Below are positions 16,254 to 25,543 of a stretch of 42,225 nt of DNA, piece by piece. Origin of the DNA: an uncultured Eubacteriales bacterium (lineage in GTDB: Bacteria; Bacillota; Clostridia; Christensenellales; Aristaeellaceae); assembly GCA_902789365.1 (NCBI GenBank), contig CADANQ010000049.1, positions 1-42,225 on the forward strand, written 5' to 3'. The translations under genes were made by a program, and so were the position numbers. The notes under the pieces are model-generated. The model worked only from the letters and a program-made list of their open reading frames with translations. It was not told the DNA's origin and searched no databases. Numbering within the stretch: position 1 is the stretch's first letter; every line of letters begins with the position of its first letter.

Positions 16254-18203
16254 ATGAACAGCAAAATACAGCTTCTGATCGCCCTGACGATGGCGGCGGT
16301 ACTGACCCTGATCATTGCCTCCGGCGCGCTGCAGCGGTTTGACAAGTGGACCCAGGACGCGCTGCTCCAGCGTCCGGGGGCGCCGTCCGGGGACATCGTC
16401 ATCATCGGCGTCGATGAAAAGGCCCTGGAGGAGCTGGGCACCTGGCCATGGCCGAGGGATGTGCTGGCGGACGCGCTGATGGCGCTGGCCTCCGACCCGG
16501 AGAACAAACCGGCAGCGGTGGCTATCGACGTGCTGTTTTCCGGGGATTCCGGCAGCTCGGCGTCGGACGAATACCTGGCGCAGGCCGCCGGATACCTGGG
16601 AAACGTCGTGACGGCTTCCTTCGCGACCTACGGCGAACAGATCGCCTGGGAGGACCGGAGGGCGGTTGCCGTCGACGCCTCCGCCATCGTCAAATTCGAG
16701 GAACCCTATCCGGCGCTGCGGGACGCAACCGTGCAGGGACATATCAACGCCATGCCGGACCGGGACGGCATCCTGCGCCACGCCCTTTTGTACGAGGAGC
16801 CGGAGGAGGGGCGCCGCGTTTATTCCATGGCCTTTGAGACTGCCCGGCTGTACCTTGAAAGCCAGGGAAAGACCATCGGCGAACCGCCGCTGAAGGGCGG
16901 ACACTTTTACGTGCCCTTCACCGCCGGGCCCGGAACCTATTACGACGGGTATTCCGTCGCGGACCTGATCGCCTGGCGCATCGATCCCTCCTACTGGAGC
17001 GGGAAAATCGTCATGATCGGTCCCTATACCGCCGGCCTCCAGGACAGATATTTTACCTCGGTCAACCGGGCTTCGCAGATGTACGGCGTGGAATACCAGG
17101 CCAACGTGATCCAGAGCCTGCTGGACGGCAATTATAAAAAGGAGGCTCCGGACTGGCCTCAGGCGCTGCTGCTGCTGGTTTTCTGCGCGCTGGCGGCCGT
17201 GCTGTACGTCCGGCTTAAGCTGTGGCAGGGGGCCGCGGTGTGCGGCGGTTTGATCCTGCTGGGCTTCGGGGGCCCCATGATTCTGTATCGGCTGGGGCTG
17301 GTCACCCATCCGCTCTGGCTGCCCGTGGGAGCGCTGGCGCTGTTTGCGGTCGCGCTGCTGCTGCGTTATATCCAGGCCGCCGAGGAAAGGCAGGCGCTGG
17401 CGCTGAGGGAGGAGCGGATCAACGCCGAACTGTCCCTGGCCACACGCATCCAGGCCAACGCCCTGCCCAAGACCTTCCCTCCCTTTCCGGACCGGAAGGA
17501 ATTCGATATCTACGCCTCGATGACCCCCGCCAAGGAGGTGGGCGGCGACCTGTACGATTTCTTCCTGATGGACGAGGATCACCTGTGCCTGGTTATCGGC
17601 GACGTATCCGGCAAGGGCGTGCCGGCCTCGCTGTTCATGATGGTGGCGCTGACGCTGATCCATCACGTGGCCATGCGGGAAAAGAGCCCGGCGAAGATCC
17701 TTGAGGCCGTCAACCGGGAGATCTGCTCCCGCAACCCGGAGGAGATGTTCGTCACCGTCTGGCTGGGGGTGCTGGAGATCTCCACCGGCAAACTGACGGC
17801 CGCCAACGCGGGGCACGAATACCCGGCGGTCAAAAAGGCGTACGGGCATTTTGAGCTTCTGAAGGACAGGCACGGCATGGTGGTGGGCGGCATCGACATG
17901 GCCCGCTACCGGGAATACGAGATTCCCATGGAGCGGGGCGACAAAATCTTTGTCTATACCGACGGCGTGCCCGAGGCCACCGACGCCGCCGAGGCGTTCT
18001 ATACCACCGACAGGATGATATCCGCCCTCCGGAGCGGCGAAAACGGTTCGCCGCAGGAGATCCTCGGGACGGTGGCGGATTCCGTGCGCGCTTTTGCGGG
18101 CGCGGCGCCCCAGTTTGACGACCTGACCATGCTGTGCCTCGAATGGAAAGGGCCGGAAGCAGACGAACCCCGGTTCGATTGGGAAAAGCGGCAGGGCGAA
18201 TAA
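16254..18203 (+). CDS. CHASE2 sensor with SpoIIE/PP2C-type Ser/Thr phosphatase output
   Basis: A 649-residue membrane sensor. One N-terminal helix (about 6-24) precedes an extracytoplasmic CHASE2 domain (about 30-290; IVIIGVDEKALEELGTWPWPR is typical), three helices (about 290-370) and a cytoplasmic SpoIIE/RsbU phosphatase domain (about 390-635) with GGDLYD, GDVSGKG, YTDG and FDDLT motifs carrying the metal ligands. RsbU-type phosphatases act on anti-sigma-factor antagonists; no such partner is encoded here. The start is ATG at 16254 behind AAGGCGG, because the upstream part of the frame lies inside a terminator hairpin. With the FecR/MBG gene this makes a likely outside-to-inside signalling pair. 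Confidence 0.9.
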   Translation: MNSKIQLLIALTMAAVLTLIIASGALQRFDKWTQDALLQRPGAPSGDIVIIGVDEKALEELGTWPWPRDVLADALMALASDPENKPAAVAIDVLFSGDSGSSASDEYLAQAAGYLGNVVTASFATYGEQIAWEDRRAVAVDASAIVKFEEPYPALRDATVQGHINAMPDRDGILRHALLYEEPEEGRRVYSMAFETARLYLESQGKTIGEPPLKGGHFYVPFTAGPGTYYDGYSVADLIAWRIDPSYWSGKIVMIGPYTAGLQDRYFTSVNRASQMYGVEYQANVIQSLLDGNYKKEAPDWPQALLLLVFCALAAVLYVRLKLWQGAAVCGGLILLGFGGPMILYRLGLVTHPLWLPVGALALFAVALLLRYIQAAEERQALALREERINAELSLATRIQANALPKTFPPFPDRKEFDIYASMTPAKEVGGDLYDFFLMDEDHLCLVIGDVSGKGVPASLFMMVALTLIHHVAMREKSPAKILEAVNREICSRNPEEMFVTVWLGVLEISTGKLTAANAGHEYPAVKKAYGHFELLKDRHGMVVGGIDMARYREYEIPMERGDKIFVYTDGVPEATDAAEAFYTTDRMISALRSGENGSPQEILGTVADSVRAFAGAAPQFDDLTMLCLEWKGPEADEPRFDWEKRQGE

Positions 18204-18262
18204 GACAGTTTCTCAAACGCCGGCGAGTGCGCGGCAAAAAACAAGCAAAAGGCCGGCGGCGA

Positions 18263-18291
18263 TTGACAAACGGTTAGCGGAGACTTACAAT
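18263..18291 (+). promoter_or_regulatory. Sigma-A promoter of the feo operon
   Basis: TTGACA at 18263-18268 and TACAAT at 18286-18291, spacer 17 bp. I see no clear Fur-type palindrome around it. Confidence 0.7.
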
Positions 18292-18344
18292 GAATGCCGT
18301 GCGGCGCGGCCGGGCATGACCCGGGCGGCGCGGAGGCAAACGAC

Positions 18345-20720
18345 ATGAGCGGAGAAAAACAGATGACTGTCAGGGATCTGAAGCCGGGCAAGAGCGCCGA
18401 GATTACTTTGGTCGGGGGAGAAGGCGCCCTGCGGCAGCATTTTCTGGATATGGGCGTCATTCCGGGGGCGAAGATCACCGTAACCCAGCTGGCGCCCATG
18501 GGGGATCCCATGGAGATCCGCATCCACGGGTATGAACTGACCCTCAGGCTGAGCGACGCGGAAAAAATCGAGGTACGGCCCATCGAAGGGCCCGCCGGGA
18601 AGGAAGAGAACGGGAAGGAAGAAAAAGCCCGCCTGCGTGAGGCCGACCATCCGGGCCTGGGCGAGGAGGGCAAGTTCCATCCCAGGGGGAGCGGGACGCC
18701 CCTGCCCGACGGAACGAAGCTGACCTTTGCCCTGGTGGGCAACCAGAATTCCGGCAAGACCACCCTTTTCAACCAGCTGACCGGCGCGCGGCAGCACGTG
18801 GGCAATTTTCCCGGCGTCACCGTGGAGCGCAAGGACGGCGTGATCCGCGGGCAGGAGGACACCCTGATCACCGACCTGCCGGGCATCTATTCCATGTCTC
18901 CCTATTCCGGGGAAGAACTGGTGTCCCGCAATTTCGTTCTGGACGAAAAACCCCGGGCCATCATCAACATCGTGGACGCCACCAACATCGAGCGCAATCT
19001 GTACCTGACCATGCAGCTGCTGGAGATGGGCATCCCCACCGTGGTGGCCCTGAACATGATGGACGAGATGCGCGGAAACGGCGGATCCGTCGATGTGAAC
19101 CGGATGGAGGATATGCTGGGCGTCCCGGTGGTGCCGATTTCGGCGTCAAAGAACCAGGGTGTGGACGAGCTGGTGCGGCACGCGGTGCATATCGCCCGGT
19201 ATCAGGAAAAGCCCGTGGAACAGGACCTGTGCGGCGCGGACGACCACGGCGGCGCGGTGCACCGCTGCCTGCACGCGGTGATCCATCTGGTGGAGGACCA
19301 TGCCCTGCGGGTGGGCCTGCCGGTGCGTTTTGCCGCTGCCAAGCTGATCGAAGGCGACGAAATGATCCTGGAAAAGATGGACCTGGACCCGAACGAAAAG
19401 GAAACGCTGGAGCACATCGTCCTGCAGATGGAAAAGGAGCGGGGCCTGGACCGCAGCGCCGCCATCGCGGATATGCGCTACACCTTTATCGACCGGGTCT
19501 GCAGCCAGTGCGTGACAAGGCCGCGGGAAAGCAGGGAGCACATGCGCAGCCGCCGCCTGGACGCCGTCCTCACCGGGAAATACACCGCCCTGCTGGTGTT
19601 CATCGCCATCATGGCGCTGGTCTTTTTCCTGACCTTCGAGGTGGTGGGCGCCTTCCTGCAGAAACTTTTGGCCGGCGGGATCGAAGCCCTGACCGGCGTG
19701 GTGGACCGGGCGATGACCGACGCGGGAGTCAACGAGACCATCCACAACCTGGTGATCAAGGGCATTTTTGAGGGCGTGGGCAGCGTGCTCAGCTTCCTGC
19801 CCATCATCGTGACCATGTTCTTTTTCATGTCGATGCTGGAGGACAGCGGCTATATCGCCCGGGTGGCCTTCTTTATGGATAAGCTGCTCAGGCGCATCGG
19901 TCTTTCAGGCAGGAGCATCGTGCCGATGCTGATCGGCTTTGGCTGCACCGTGCCGGCCGTTATGTCCACACGGACGCTGCCCAGCGAAAGGGACAGGCGG
20001 ATGACCATCCTGCTGACGCCTTTCATGAGCTGCACCGCCAAGCTGCCGATTTACGGATTTTTTGTGGACGCGTTTTTCCCGGGCTACAAATGGCTGGTGA
20101 TGATCCTTTTGTATGTGCTGGGGATCGGGACGGGCATCCTGGCGGCGCTGGTGTACAAAAAGACGCTGTTTAAGGGCGAGGCGGTCCCCTTTGTGATGGA
20201 GCTGCCCAACTACCGCCTGCCCACGGCGCGCAACGTTTTGCAATTGCTGTGGGAGAAAGCCAGGGATTTCCTGCACAGGGCCTGCTCCGTGATCCTCATC
20301 GCCACGGTGGTGATCTGGTTCCTGCAGGGCTTCGATTTCCACCTGAACCCGGTCGCCGAGTCCCATGGGAGCATCCTGTCGGTCATCGCGGGGCTGATCG
20401 CGCCGCTTTTCAAGCCTCTGGGGCTGGGGGACTGGCGGATGGTCACCTCCTTCATCAGCGGGTTTATGGCCAAGGAGAGCGTGGTATCGACGATGAACGT
20501 GCTGTTCCCAGGCGGTCCGCAAACGGCCCTCGGCGCCCTGTCCGCGGCCTCCGCCCTGGTGTTCAGCCTGCTGTATACCCCCTGCGTGGCCGCCATCGCC
20601 TCCGTCAAGCGCGAGCTGGGGTCCCGGTGGGCCCTGGCCGTCGTCGTGGGACAGTGCGCCGTCGCCTGGGTCGCGGCGCTGCTTGTGCGCCTTGTCGGAC
20701 TGCTTTTCGGCTGGGGGTGA
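18345..20720 (+). CDS. feoB: FeoA-FeoB fusion, ferrous iron transporter
   Basis: A 791-residue fusion. An SH3-like FeoA domain (about 8-80; LRQHFLDMGVIPGAKI) is joined by a charged linker to FeoB. The G domain has G1 GNQNSGKT near 132, G3 DLPG, G4 NMMD and the switch around HVGNFPGVTVE. The membrane part carries the two Gate motifs (LIGFGCTVPAVMSTRTL and later GFMAKESVVSTM). It imports Fe(II) across the cytoplasmic membrane. The start is ATG at 18345 with GGAGG upstream; codons further 5' do not resemble FeoA. The small Cys-rich Feo partner follows 4 bp later. Confidence 0.95.
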   Translation: MSGEKQMTVRDLKPGKSAEITLVGGEGALRQHFLDMGVIPGAKITVTQLAPMGDPMEIRIHGYELTLRLSDAEKIEVRPIEGPAGKEENGKEEKARLREADHPGLGEEGKFHPRGSGTPLPDGTKLTFALVGNQNSGKTTLFNQLTGARQHVGNFPGVTVERKDGVIRGQEDTLITDLPGIYSMSPYSGEELVSRNFVLDEKPRAIINIVDATNIERNLYLTMQLLEMGIPTVVALNMMDEMRGNGGSVDVNRMEDMLGVPVVPISASKNQGVDELVRHAVHIARYQEKPVEQDLCGADDHGGAVHRCLHAVIHLVEDHALRVGLPVRFAAAKLIEGDEMILEKMDLDPNEKETLEHIVLQMEKERGLDRSAAIADMRYTFIDRVCSQCVTRPRESREHMRSRRLDAVLTGKYTALLVFIAIMALVFFLTFEVVGAFLQKLLAGGIEALTGVVDRAMTDAGVNETIHNLVIKGIFEGVGSVLSFLPIIVTMFFFMSMLEDSGYIARVAFFMDKLLRRIGLSGRSIVPMLIGFGCTVPAVMSTRTLPSERDRRMTILLTPFMSCTAKLPIYGFFVDAFFPGYKWLVMILLYVLGIGTGILAALVYKKTLFKGEAVPFVMELPNYRLPTARNVLQLLWEKARDFLHRACSVILIATVVIWFLQGFDFHLNPVAESHGSILSVIAGLIAPLFKPLGLGDWRMVTSFISGFMAKESVVSTMNVLFPGGPQTALGALSAASALVFSLLYTPCVAAIASVKRELGSRWALAVVVGQCAVAWVAALLVRLVGLLFGWG

Positions 20721-20724
20721 CGGG

Positions 20725-20883
20725 ATGAACGCATGGGATATTCTGATTCTTCTTGCGGTCGCGGGGGCCCTTTTCCTGGCCGTGCGCGGTATGCGCAGGG
20801 CACGGCGGAGCGGAAAGCGCTGCGGGACCTGCGGGTGCGGCTGCGGCTGCGCGGAATGCGCAGCGCGGCAGGGGAAAAAATAA
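20725..20883 (+). CDS. FeoB-associated Cys-rich membrane protein
   Basis: A 52-residue protein: one membrane helix (about 4-21), a basic stretch (RRARRSGKR) and a Cys-rich tail (CGTCGCGCGCAEC). This is the usual form of the small protein found behind feoB in Firmicutes, thought to help handle iron at the cytoplasmic side. It starts 4 bp after the feoB stop and is surely in the same operon. Confidence 0.9.
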   Translation: MNAWDILILLAVAGALFLAVRGMRRARRSGKRCGTCGCGCGCAECAARQGKK

Positions 20884-20968
20884 AGTGAAAAAACAGCGCC
20901 TGGCGGCCGGACGGGGGAAGACCCGGCCGGCCGTCAAAGCAAACGGCGCGTATGGGAGGACATGAATA

Positions 20969-22345
20969 ATGACAAACGGCCGGGGGAACGCTTCCGGGGA
21001 CCAGTACGTCCGGATGACCGAAGCATCCGTTCCCGTTTTGATTGCGGCCCTGAGCGTGCCGACGATCCTCAGCATGCTGGTTACCAACGTATACAACCTG
21101 GCGGATACGGCCTTTGTGGGGCGCCTGGGCACCAGCCAGAGCGCCGCCGTCGGGGTCATCTTCGGTTTTATGAGCATCATCCAGGCCATCGGCTTCATGT
21201 TCGGACAGGGCGCGGGCAGCATCATGGCCCGCAAACTGGGGGCCAGGGACGCGGAAACCGCTTCGCGGACCGCGTCCACGGGCCTTTTCTGTTCGGTGGT
21301 CCTGGGGCTGGTACTGTCCCTGATTACGGTGTTCCTGCGCCGCCCGATCGTCCGCTTTCTCGGCAGCACCGAGACCATCGAGCCCTATGCCCTGGAGTAC
21401 CTTTCATGGATCCTCCTGGCCGCGCCTTTCATGACCGGCGGTTATACCCTCAATAACCTTTTGCGCTACCAGGGCAAGGCTTCCCTTGGCATGGTGGGCC
21501 TGATGACCGGCGCGGTGATAAACATTGCCCTGGACCCGCTTCTGATGTTCGCTTTGGATATGGGCATCGCCGGAGCGGCAATCGCTACGGCCTGCAGCCA
21601 GATTCTCAGTTTCTTCATCCTGCTGGGCATGTTCCTGCGGGGCAGAACAGAGGTGGCCCTGGGGCTTCATAAAGTGGACCTCAGGCCCGCGAATGTCCTG
21701 AACATCATGACCACCGGCCTTCCCAGCATGCTGCGGCAGGCCTTGAACAGCATCGCGACCATCCTGCTGAACGGCGCCGCCTCCGCTTACGGCGACGAGG
21801 CGGTGTCGGCGATGAGCATCGTCAGCAGAATCTCGTTTTTTGTGTTCGCCATGGCGCTGGGGATCGGGCAGGGCTTCCAGCCGGTCAGCGCCTTCAATTA
21901 CGGCGCCGGTAAATATGCCCGCCTCCGCAGGGCTTTTTGGGTGACCGTCCTGATGAGCGAATGCGTCATTCTGGTGACCGCGTCGGTGTGCTTCCTGATG
22001 TCGGGCAGCCTGATCGGCGTGTTCAGGGACGATCCCGCGGTAATCCGGATCGGCACCCGCGCCCTCAGGCTGCAGATGGCCACGGTGATCTTTCTGCCCT
22101 TCACCATGTGCACCGAGATGCTGTACCAGTCGACCGGGCATCGGTTCGGCGCTTCCTTCCTGAGCAGTGCCCGCAGCGGCCTGTTTTTCATCCCCGCACT
22201 GCTTTTGCTGTCCGCCTGGCGCCGCCTTCCGGGCATCCAGGAGGCTCAGCCGGCGGCCTACCTGCTGGCGGTTCCCCTGTCCGCGGCTTTTGTTATCCGT
22301 TTTATGCGCAGGCTTCCCGGGGAGGACGCAAAGGAAAGCGGCTGA
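20969..22345 (+). CDS. MATE family efflux transporter
   Basis: A 458-residue protein with about 12 membrane helices in two homologous halves. The MATE hallmark is in the first helices (VPTILSMLVTNVYNLADTAF), and the GQGFQPVSAFNYGAG segment marks the second half. It probably exports cationic drugs or metabolites using an ion gradient; substrate unknown. Start ATG follows GGGAGG by about 11 nt. It lies 85 bp after the feo genes with no strong terminator between, so read-through is possible. Confidence 0.92.
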   Translation: MTNGRGNASGDQYVRMTEASVPVLIAALSVPTILSMLVTNVYNLADTAFVGRLGTSQSAAVGVIFGFMSIIQAIGFMFGQGAGSIMARKLGARDAETASRTASTGLFCSVVLGLVLSLITVFLRRPIVRFLGSTETIEPYALEYLSWILLAAPFMTGGYTLNNLLRYQGKASLGMVGLMTGAVINIALDPLLMFALDMGIAGAAIATACSQILSFFILLGMFLRGRTEVALGLHKVDLRPANVLNIMTTGLPSMLRQALNSIATILLNGAASAYGDEAVSAMSIVSRISFFVFAMALGIGQGFQPVSAFNYGAGKYARLRRAFWVTVLMSECVILVTASVCFLMSGSLIGVFRDDPAVIRIGTRALRLQMATVIFLPFTMCTEMLYQSTGHRFGASFLSSARSGLFFIPALLLLSAWRRLPGIQEAQPAAYLLAVPLSAAFVIRFMRRLPGEDAKESG

Positions 22346-22535
22346 CTTTTTTGCTGTTTGCGGCGCCGTGTCCGGAGGAGTCCTTCCGTTTTTCCGAAGA
22401 ACACGTTTGAAAATGTAACAAAAATGTAAAAAGGACCGTTCCCGGGAACCCGCCCGGGACGGCGGACGTATATACATATGAGACCGGCGAAACCCGCGCC
22501 GGCCGCAAATCAAACGAAACGGAGGAAAAACGGGA

Positions 22536-23612
22536 ATGAAGAAAACGATCTTTTTATTCGCGCTGATCGCCGCGGTGTGCGCCGCATGCTTCGCGGCGGC
22601 GGAAACGCTCCCTGCCTACGCCTATACCGGGAACGATCCCGTGGAAGCGGCTGTCGCGGCCTTTACGGCGGACCTGGGAAAAGGGTACCTGACGGAGGAT
22701 AACTCCGTGACCGTGCCCGCGCCGATCATCCTGAAAACGGCGGAGACCGGGGAAGGGCAGATGACGGTCTACGGCAACTTCTGGGTGTTCAACTACGTGC
22801 AGAACGGGGAAGTGCTGGAGTGCATCTCCGGCGGCGAGACCCCCGGCGTTCTGACGCTGGTCGCGGACGGTGAAAAATGGGTGCCCTCTTCCTTTGAGGG
22901 CGTTGACAGCGGTAATGAATATGAAACGGACATTCTCATGATCTGCGGAGACGACAAGGAACTGGCCGACGGCTATTTCGCCGCGTCCGACGCGTCCCTT
23001 GAGCCCTTCCGGGAAGCCCGCTTCAGGTATCTGCGGGAATACGTGACCGCAAACGGTTTGAATGTCACGGCCGTTCAGGACCCTGGCTGGGACCCTGAGG
23101 ACCTCTTCGGCGAGTCGGGGGACGTGCTTTCCCTCCTGAAGGGGCAGACCCTGGTTTTCTCCAGCGGCGCGGGCGCCTGGGACACCTCCCTGACCTTCGG
23201 TGAAAACGGCGCCTATGAAGGCAATTACCATGACAGCGAGATGGGAGAGACCGGAGAAGGCTATCCCGACGGCACGGTCTACACCTGCCTTTTCCACGGC
23301 CGCCTGTCCGCGGCGGAAAAGCTGAGCGCCACCTCGTGGCTGCTGAAAGTGGAAGAAAACGCGGTCAGCGAGGGCCAGGAAAGCGAGATTATCGAGGACG
23401 GCATCCGCTTTGTGTTATCGGAGCCCTACGGCCTGAACAAGGCGGCCGAAGTGGTCCTGTACCTGCCCGGCACCCCGGTTGAGGATCTGCCCGAGGAATT
23501 CCTCTTCTGGTCCCATCTGAACGAGATCGATCCAGACGCGAAGACCCTTCCGTATTTCGCCATCTGGAACGAGGCCGAGGAAGCAGGGTTCATCGGCGAC
23601 ATCGCCGAATGA
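22536..23612 (+). CDS. Secreted protein of unknown function
   Basis: A 358-residue exported protein with a signal peptide (about 1-22, ending AAAE or close by). The mature part is acidic. Residues about 30-130 look like a small beta-rich domain with a MTVYGNFWVFNY core; the second half (about 200-330) looks like a separate lipocalin-like or beta-barrel region (QTLVFSSGAGAWDTSLTFG). I recognise no family with confidence. Start ATG behind GGAGGAAAA. A strong hairpin follows at 23650. Confidence 0.8.
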   Translation: MKKTIFLFALIAAVCAACFAAAETLPAYAYTGNDPVEAAVAAFTADLGKGYLTEDNSVTVPAPIILKTAETGEGQMTVYGNFWVFNYVQNGEVLECISGGETPGVLTLVADGEKWVPSSFEGVDSGNEYETDILMICGDDKELADGYFAASDASLEPFREARFRYLREYVTANGLNVTAVQDPGWDPEDLFGESGDVLSLLKGQTLVFSSGAGAWDTSLTFGENGAYEGNYHDSEMGETGEGYPDGTVYTCLFHGRLSAAEKLSATSWLLKVEENAVSEGQESEIIEDGIRFVLSEPYGLNKAAEVVLYLPGTPVEDLPEEFLFWSHLNEIDPDAKTLPYFAIWNEAEEAGFIGDIAE

Positions 23613-23649
23613 GCTCCGGAGGTATGGAAAAAGCCGAAACGGAATAACG

Positions 23650-23682
23650 CGGGACCCGGACGGATGTCCGGGTCCCGTTCGT
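23650..23682 (+). terminator. Terminator hairpin after the secreted protein gene
   Basis: A perfect 12-bp stem (CGGGACCCGGAC and GTCCGGGTCCCG) with a GGAT loop, followed by TTCGTAT. Confidence 0.75.
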
Positions 23683-23833
23683 ATAAAACGCGCCGCTTTT
23701 TTCGGATCGAACCGGTATTCGCCTTTTCACAACTTCGGCGCTCTTATCAGGTAAAGAAGAAGGACCGGCCGCCGTTAGCGCGGCCGGACTGTGGGAAAAA
23801 GGGATGCAGTGGCATCCGTCCTTTTTCGGGAGG

Positions 23834-24639
23834 TCAGAAGCGGGACCCGCCGCCGCTTCCGCAGGAAGAGCGGCCGGAAGAGCCGCCGGAGGAATGGGAG
23901 GAGCCGCCGGAGGAATGGGAGGAGCCGCAGGAGGAGCACGAGGATCCGCCGGAAATGCTGGGGATCCGTTCGTGAGTCGTCCGCACGTGTTTTTTTTTCA
24001 AGGATTTTCACATCCGTTGAACAGCGGGGCCTTCCCTGGCCCTCAGGCTGTGTTCCCGTACGGGACGCGCTGTGCAGATGGGACGAAAAGAGCATGAAGA
24101 CTGCGGCGGTCAGCAGCCCCAGTACCGGGGCGGCGACCAGGGCGGCAGCTGCGCGCATCGCCGAGGTTTTTGCCTGCGCCGTCGAGAGAGTAATCCCAGT
24201 AGGGGATATAGACCGGCAGGAAGTTCCCGATGCTGTCCTCGCCGGTCAGGTCCGAAGGAGCGTATTTTGCTTTTTTCAGGTGGGCCCGGAAACGCTTTTC
24301 GCATTCCTCCCGGGTGATTTTAAAGGGAACGATCCATTCAGGACGTTTTGTCTTTGCCATCCTGGCGGGAAGCAGCACGTCGCTGCCGCAGAAAACACAG
24401 CGGGCAGTGGTCATGTTCTCCCGGGTCTGCAGCCCGGCCCCGCAGGAGGCGCACCTGAATTCGGCCACGTCCATTTCACCGGCGTCTTTGGTGGGATCGG
24501 GAAGGTCCGTGACGTTTTTTTTGTTTCCGCAGTTCAGGCAGCGCATGGATGCCGCTTCGATGTCGTATACCAGGGCGCCTCCGCAGTCCGGACAGGCGAT
24601 CCTGATCCCGAAGGCGGTATTCTGATCTGACGCGCTCAT
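23834..24639 (-). pseudogene. Decayed TFIIB-type zinc-ribbon gene with foreign-looking C-terminus
   Basis: The first ~140 codons (from ATG 24639, behind AGGAGG) give a normal zinc-ribbon protein with CPDCGG, RCLNCG, RCASCG and RCVFCG pairs, then WIVPFKI and the family's VYIPYWDYSLDG. After that the frame loses sense and ends at 24043 (198 codons in all). A membrane helix (AALVAAPVLGLLTAAVFMLF) is encoded in a second frame near 24158-24070. A Ser/Gly/Cys tail (SSHSSGGSS units, stop at 23834) is encoded in a third frame, near a 9-nt A run. Usual family members are about 350 residues, so an internal deletion plus frameshifts is likely. The tail resembles that of TPM-domain proteins, which could mean two old genes were joined. 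The start lies 12 bp after the esterase stop. Confidence 0.6.
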
Positions 24640-24651
24640 ATGGACCTCCTC

Positions 24652-25383
24652 TCAGCTGTCCAGCAGATGAGGAATATGGTAGGCCGCCTGCTTGTACCAC
24701 CAGTCCCAGTCATGGCACACGTCGTGGCCCCAGACGTCCACCCACACGTTGATGCCCTTTTCCCGGCAGATGTCCCGGATGCGCAGGGTGGTCTCCGGTG
24801 CTTCCCAGGGGCCCTGGCCCACCACGATGATTCCCCGTCCGCGGTTGTATTCCCGGATGTAGGGGTGGTCCGCCGGCATCCCCGCCAGGCTGTCCACCGG
24901 GCTGTTCAGGTAGACGTTTTCGTCCATATAATCTCCGAAGCCGTAGGAGGCGGTATAAATGCCGCTGAGGGCCAGCATGCCGCGGAACAGGTCCGGGCGG
25001 CGGAAAAAGCAGTTGGCGGCGTGGGTGGCGCCCAGGGAGCAGCCGAAGGAGATCATGCCGTCGCCGCCGACCATGTCCCGGGCAAAGGGGACCACTTCGT
25101 CGAAAATGTACTTCATCCACTGTTCGTGCCGGAGGATGCGTTCCCGGGGATCGTTCCCGGCGCTCCAGGTCTCCCGGTCGATGGTGTCCACCGAAAACAC
25201 CGTTGCCCTGCCCGAATCGATCCAGGGCTGCCACACGTCGGTCATCCGGAAGTTTTCAAAGTCAAAAAAGCGCCCGTCCTGGCATGGAATGTACAATACC
25301 GCCTGACCGCCGGTACCGTAGACCTTCATCTCCATATCGCGCCCGAGGGACGGGCTGTACTGTTTGAAATACCTGTTTTCCAT
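24652..25383 (-). CDS. Esterase family protein, alpha/beta hydrolase
   Basis: A 243-residue esterase-D-like alpha/beta hydrolase of the family with a short cytosolic form. The nucleophile elbow is FGCSLGATHA (Ser near 117), and the C-terminal WGHDVCHDWDWW segment supplies the His. The N-terminal MENRYFKQYSPSLGRDMEM is typical. Substrate unknown; acyl or feruloyl esters are possible. Start ATG at 25383 behind a GGTGAGAG-type site. It shares a minus-strand transcript with the damaged zinc-ribbon gene. Confidence 0.85.
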   Translation of the reverse strand: MENRYFKQYSPSLGRDMEMKVYGTGGQAVLYIPCQDGRFFDFENFRMTDVWQPWIDSGRATVFSVDTIDRETWSAGNDPRERILRHEQWMKYIFDEVVPFARDMVGGDGMISFGCSLGATHAANCFFRRPDLFRGMLALSGIYTASYGFGDYMDENVYLNSPVDSLAGMPADHPYIREYNRGRGIIVVGQGPWEAPETTLRIRDICREKGINVWVDVWGHDVCHDWDWWYKQAAYHIPHLLDS

Positions 25384-25437
25384 AAATATCTCTCACCGCC
25401 TTGAAAATGTCATTTTTTCGGCCTTGCGTACACGTTT

Positions 25438-25467
25438 AGTATATTACCGCGGCATGGCGGATGTCAA
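25438..25467 (-). promoter_or_regulatory. Sigma-A promoter of the esterase operon
   Basis: On the minus strand TTGACA (forward 25462-25467) and TATACT (forward 25438-25443) are 18 bp apart. It is divergent from, and close to, the Nudix gene promoter. Confidence 0.7.
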
Positions 25468-25489
25468 CGGCGGCGCCGGCGCGGAGCCG

Positions 25490-25519
25490 TTGCCACTTTC
25501 GAGTTCTCTGTGGTATACT
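25490..25519 (+). promoter_or_regulatory. Sigma-A promoter of the Nudix gene
   Basis: TTGCCA at 25490-25495 and TATACT at 25514-25519, spacer 18 bp, only 25 nt before the GTG start. Confidence 0.65.
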
Positions 25520-25543
25520 GTTCGGCGAAAGGAAGCGGGAGCG

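Noticed and set aside
16224-17873. Minus-strand open frame opposite the CHASE2-SpoIIE gene
   Set aside because: Shadow of a well-supported coding frame; no start signal and biased composition.
23664-23975. Plus-strand open frame with repeated P-P-E-E-W-E-E units
   Set aside because: It is the antisense of the Ser/Gly/Cys tail of the decayed minus-strand zinc-ribbon gene, has no ribosome-binding site and starts inside a terminator region.
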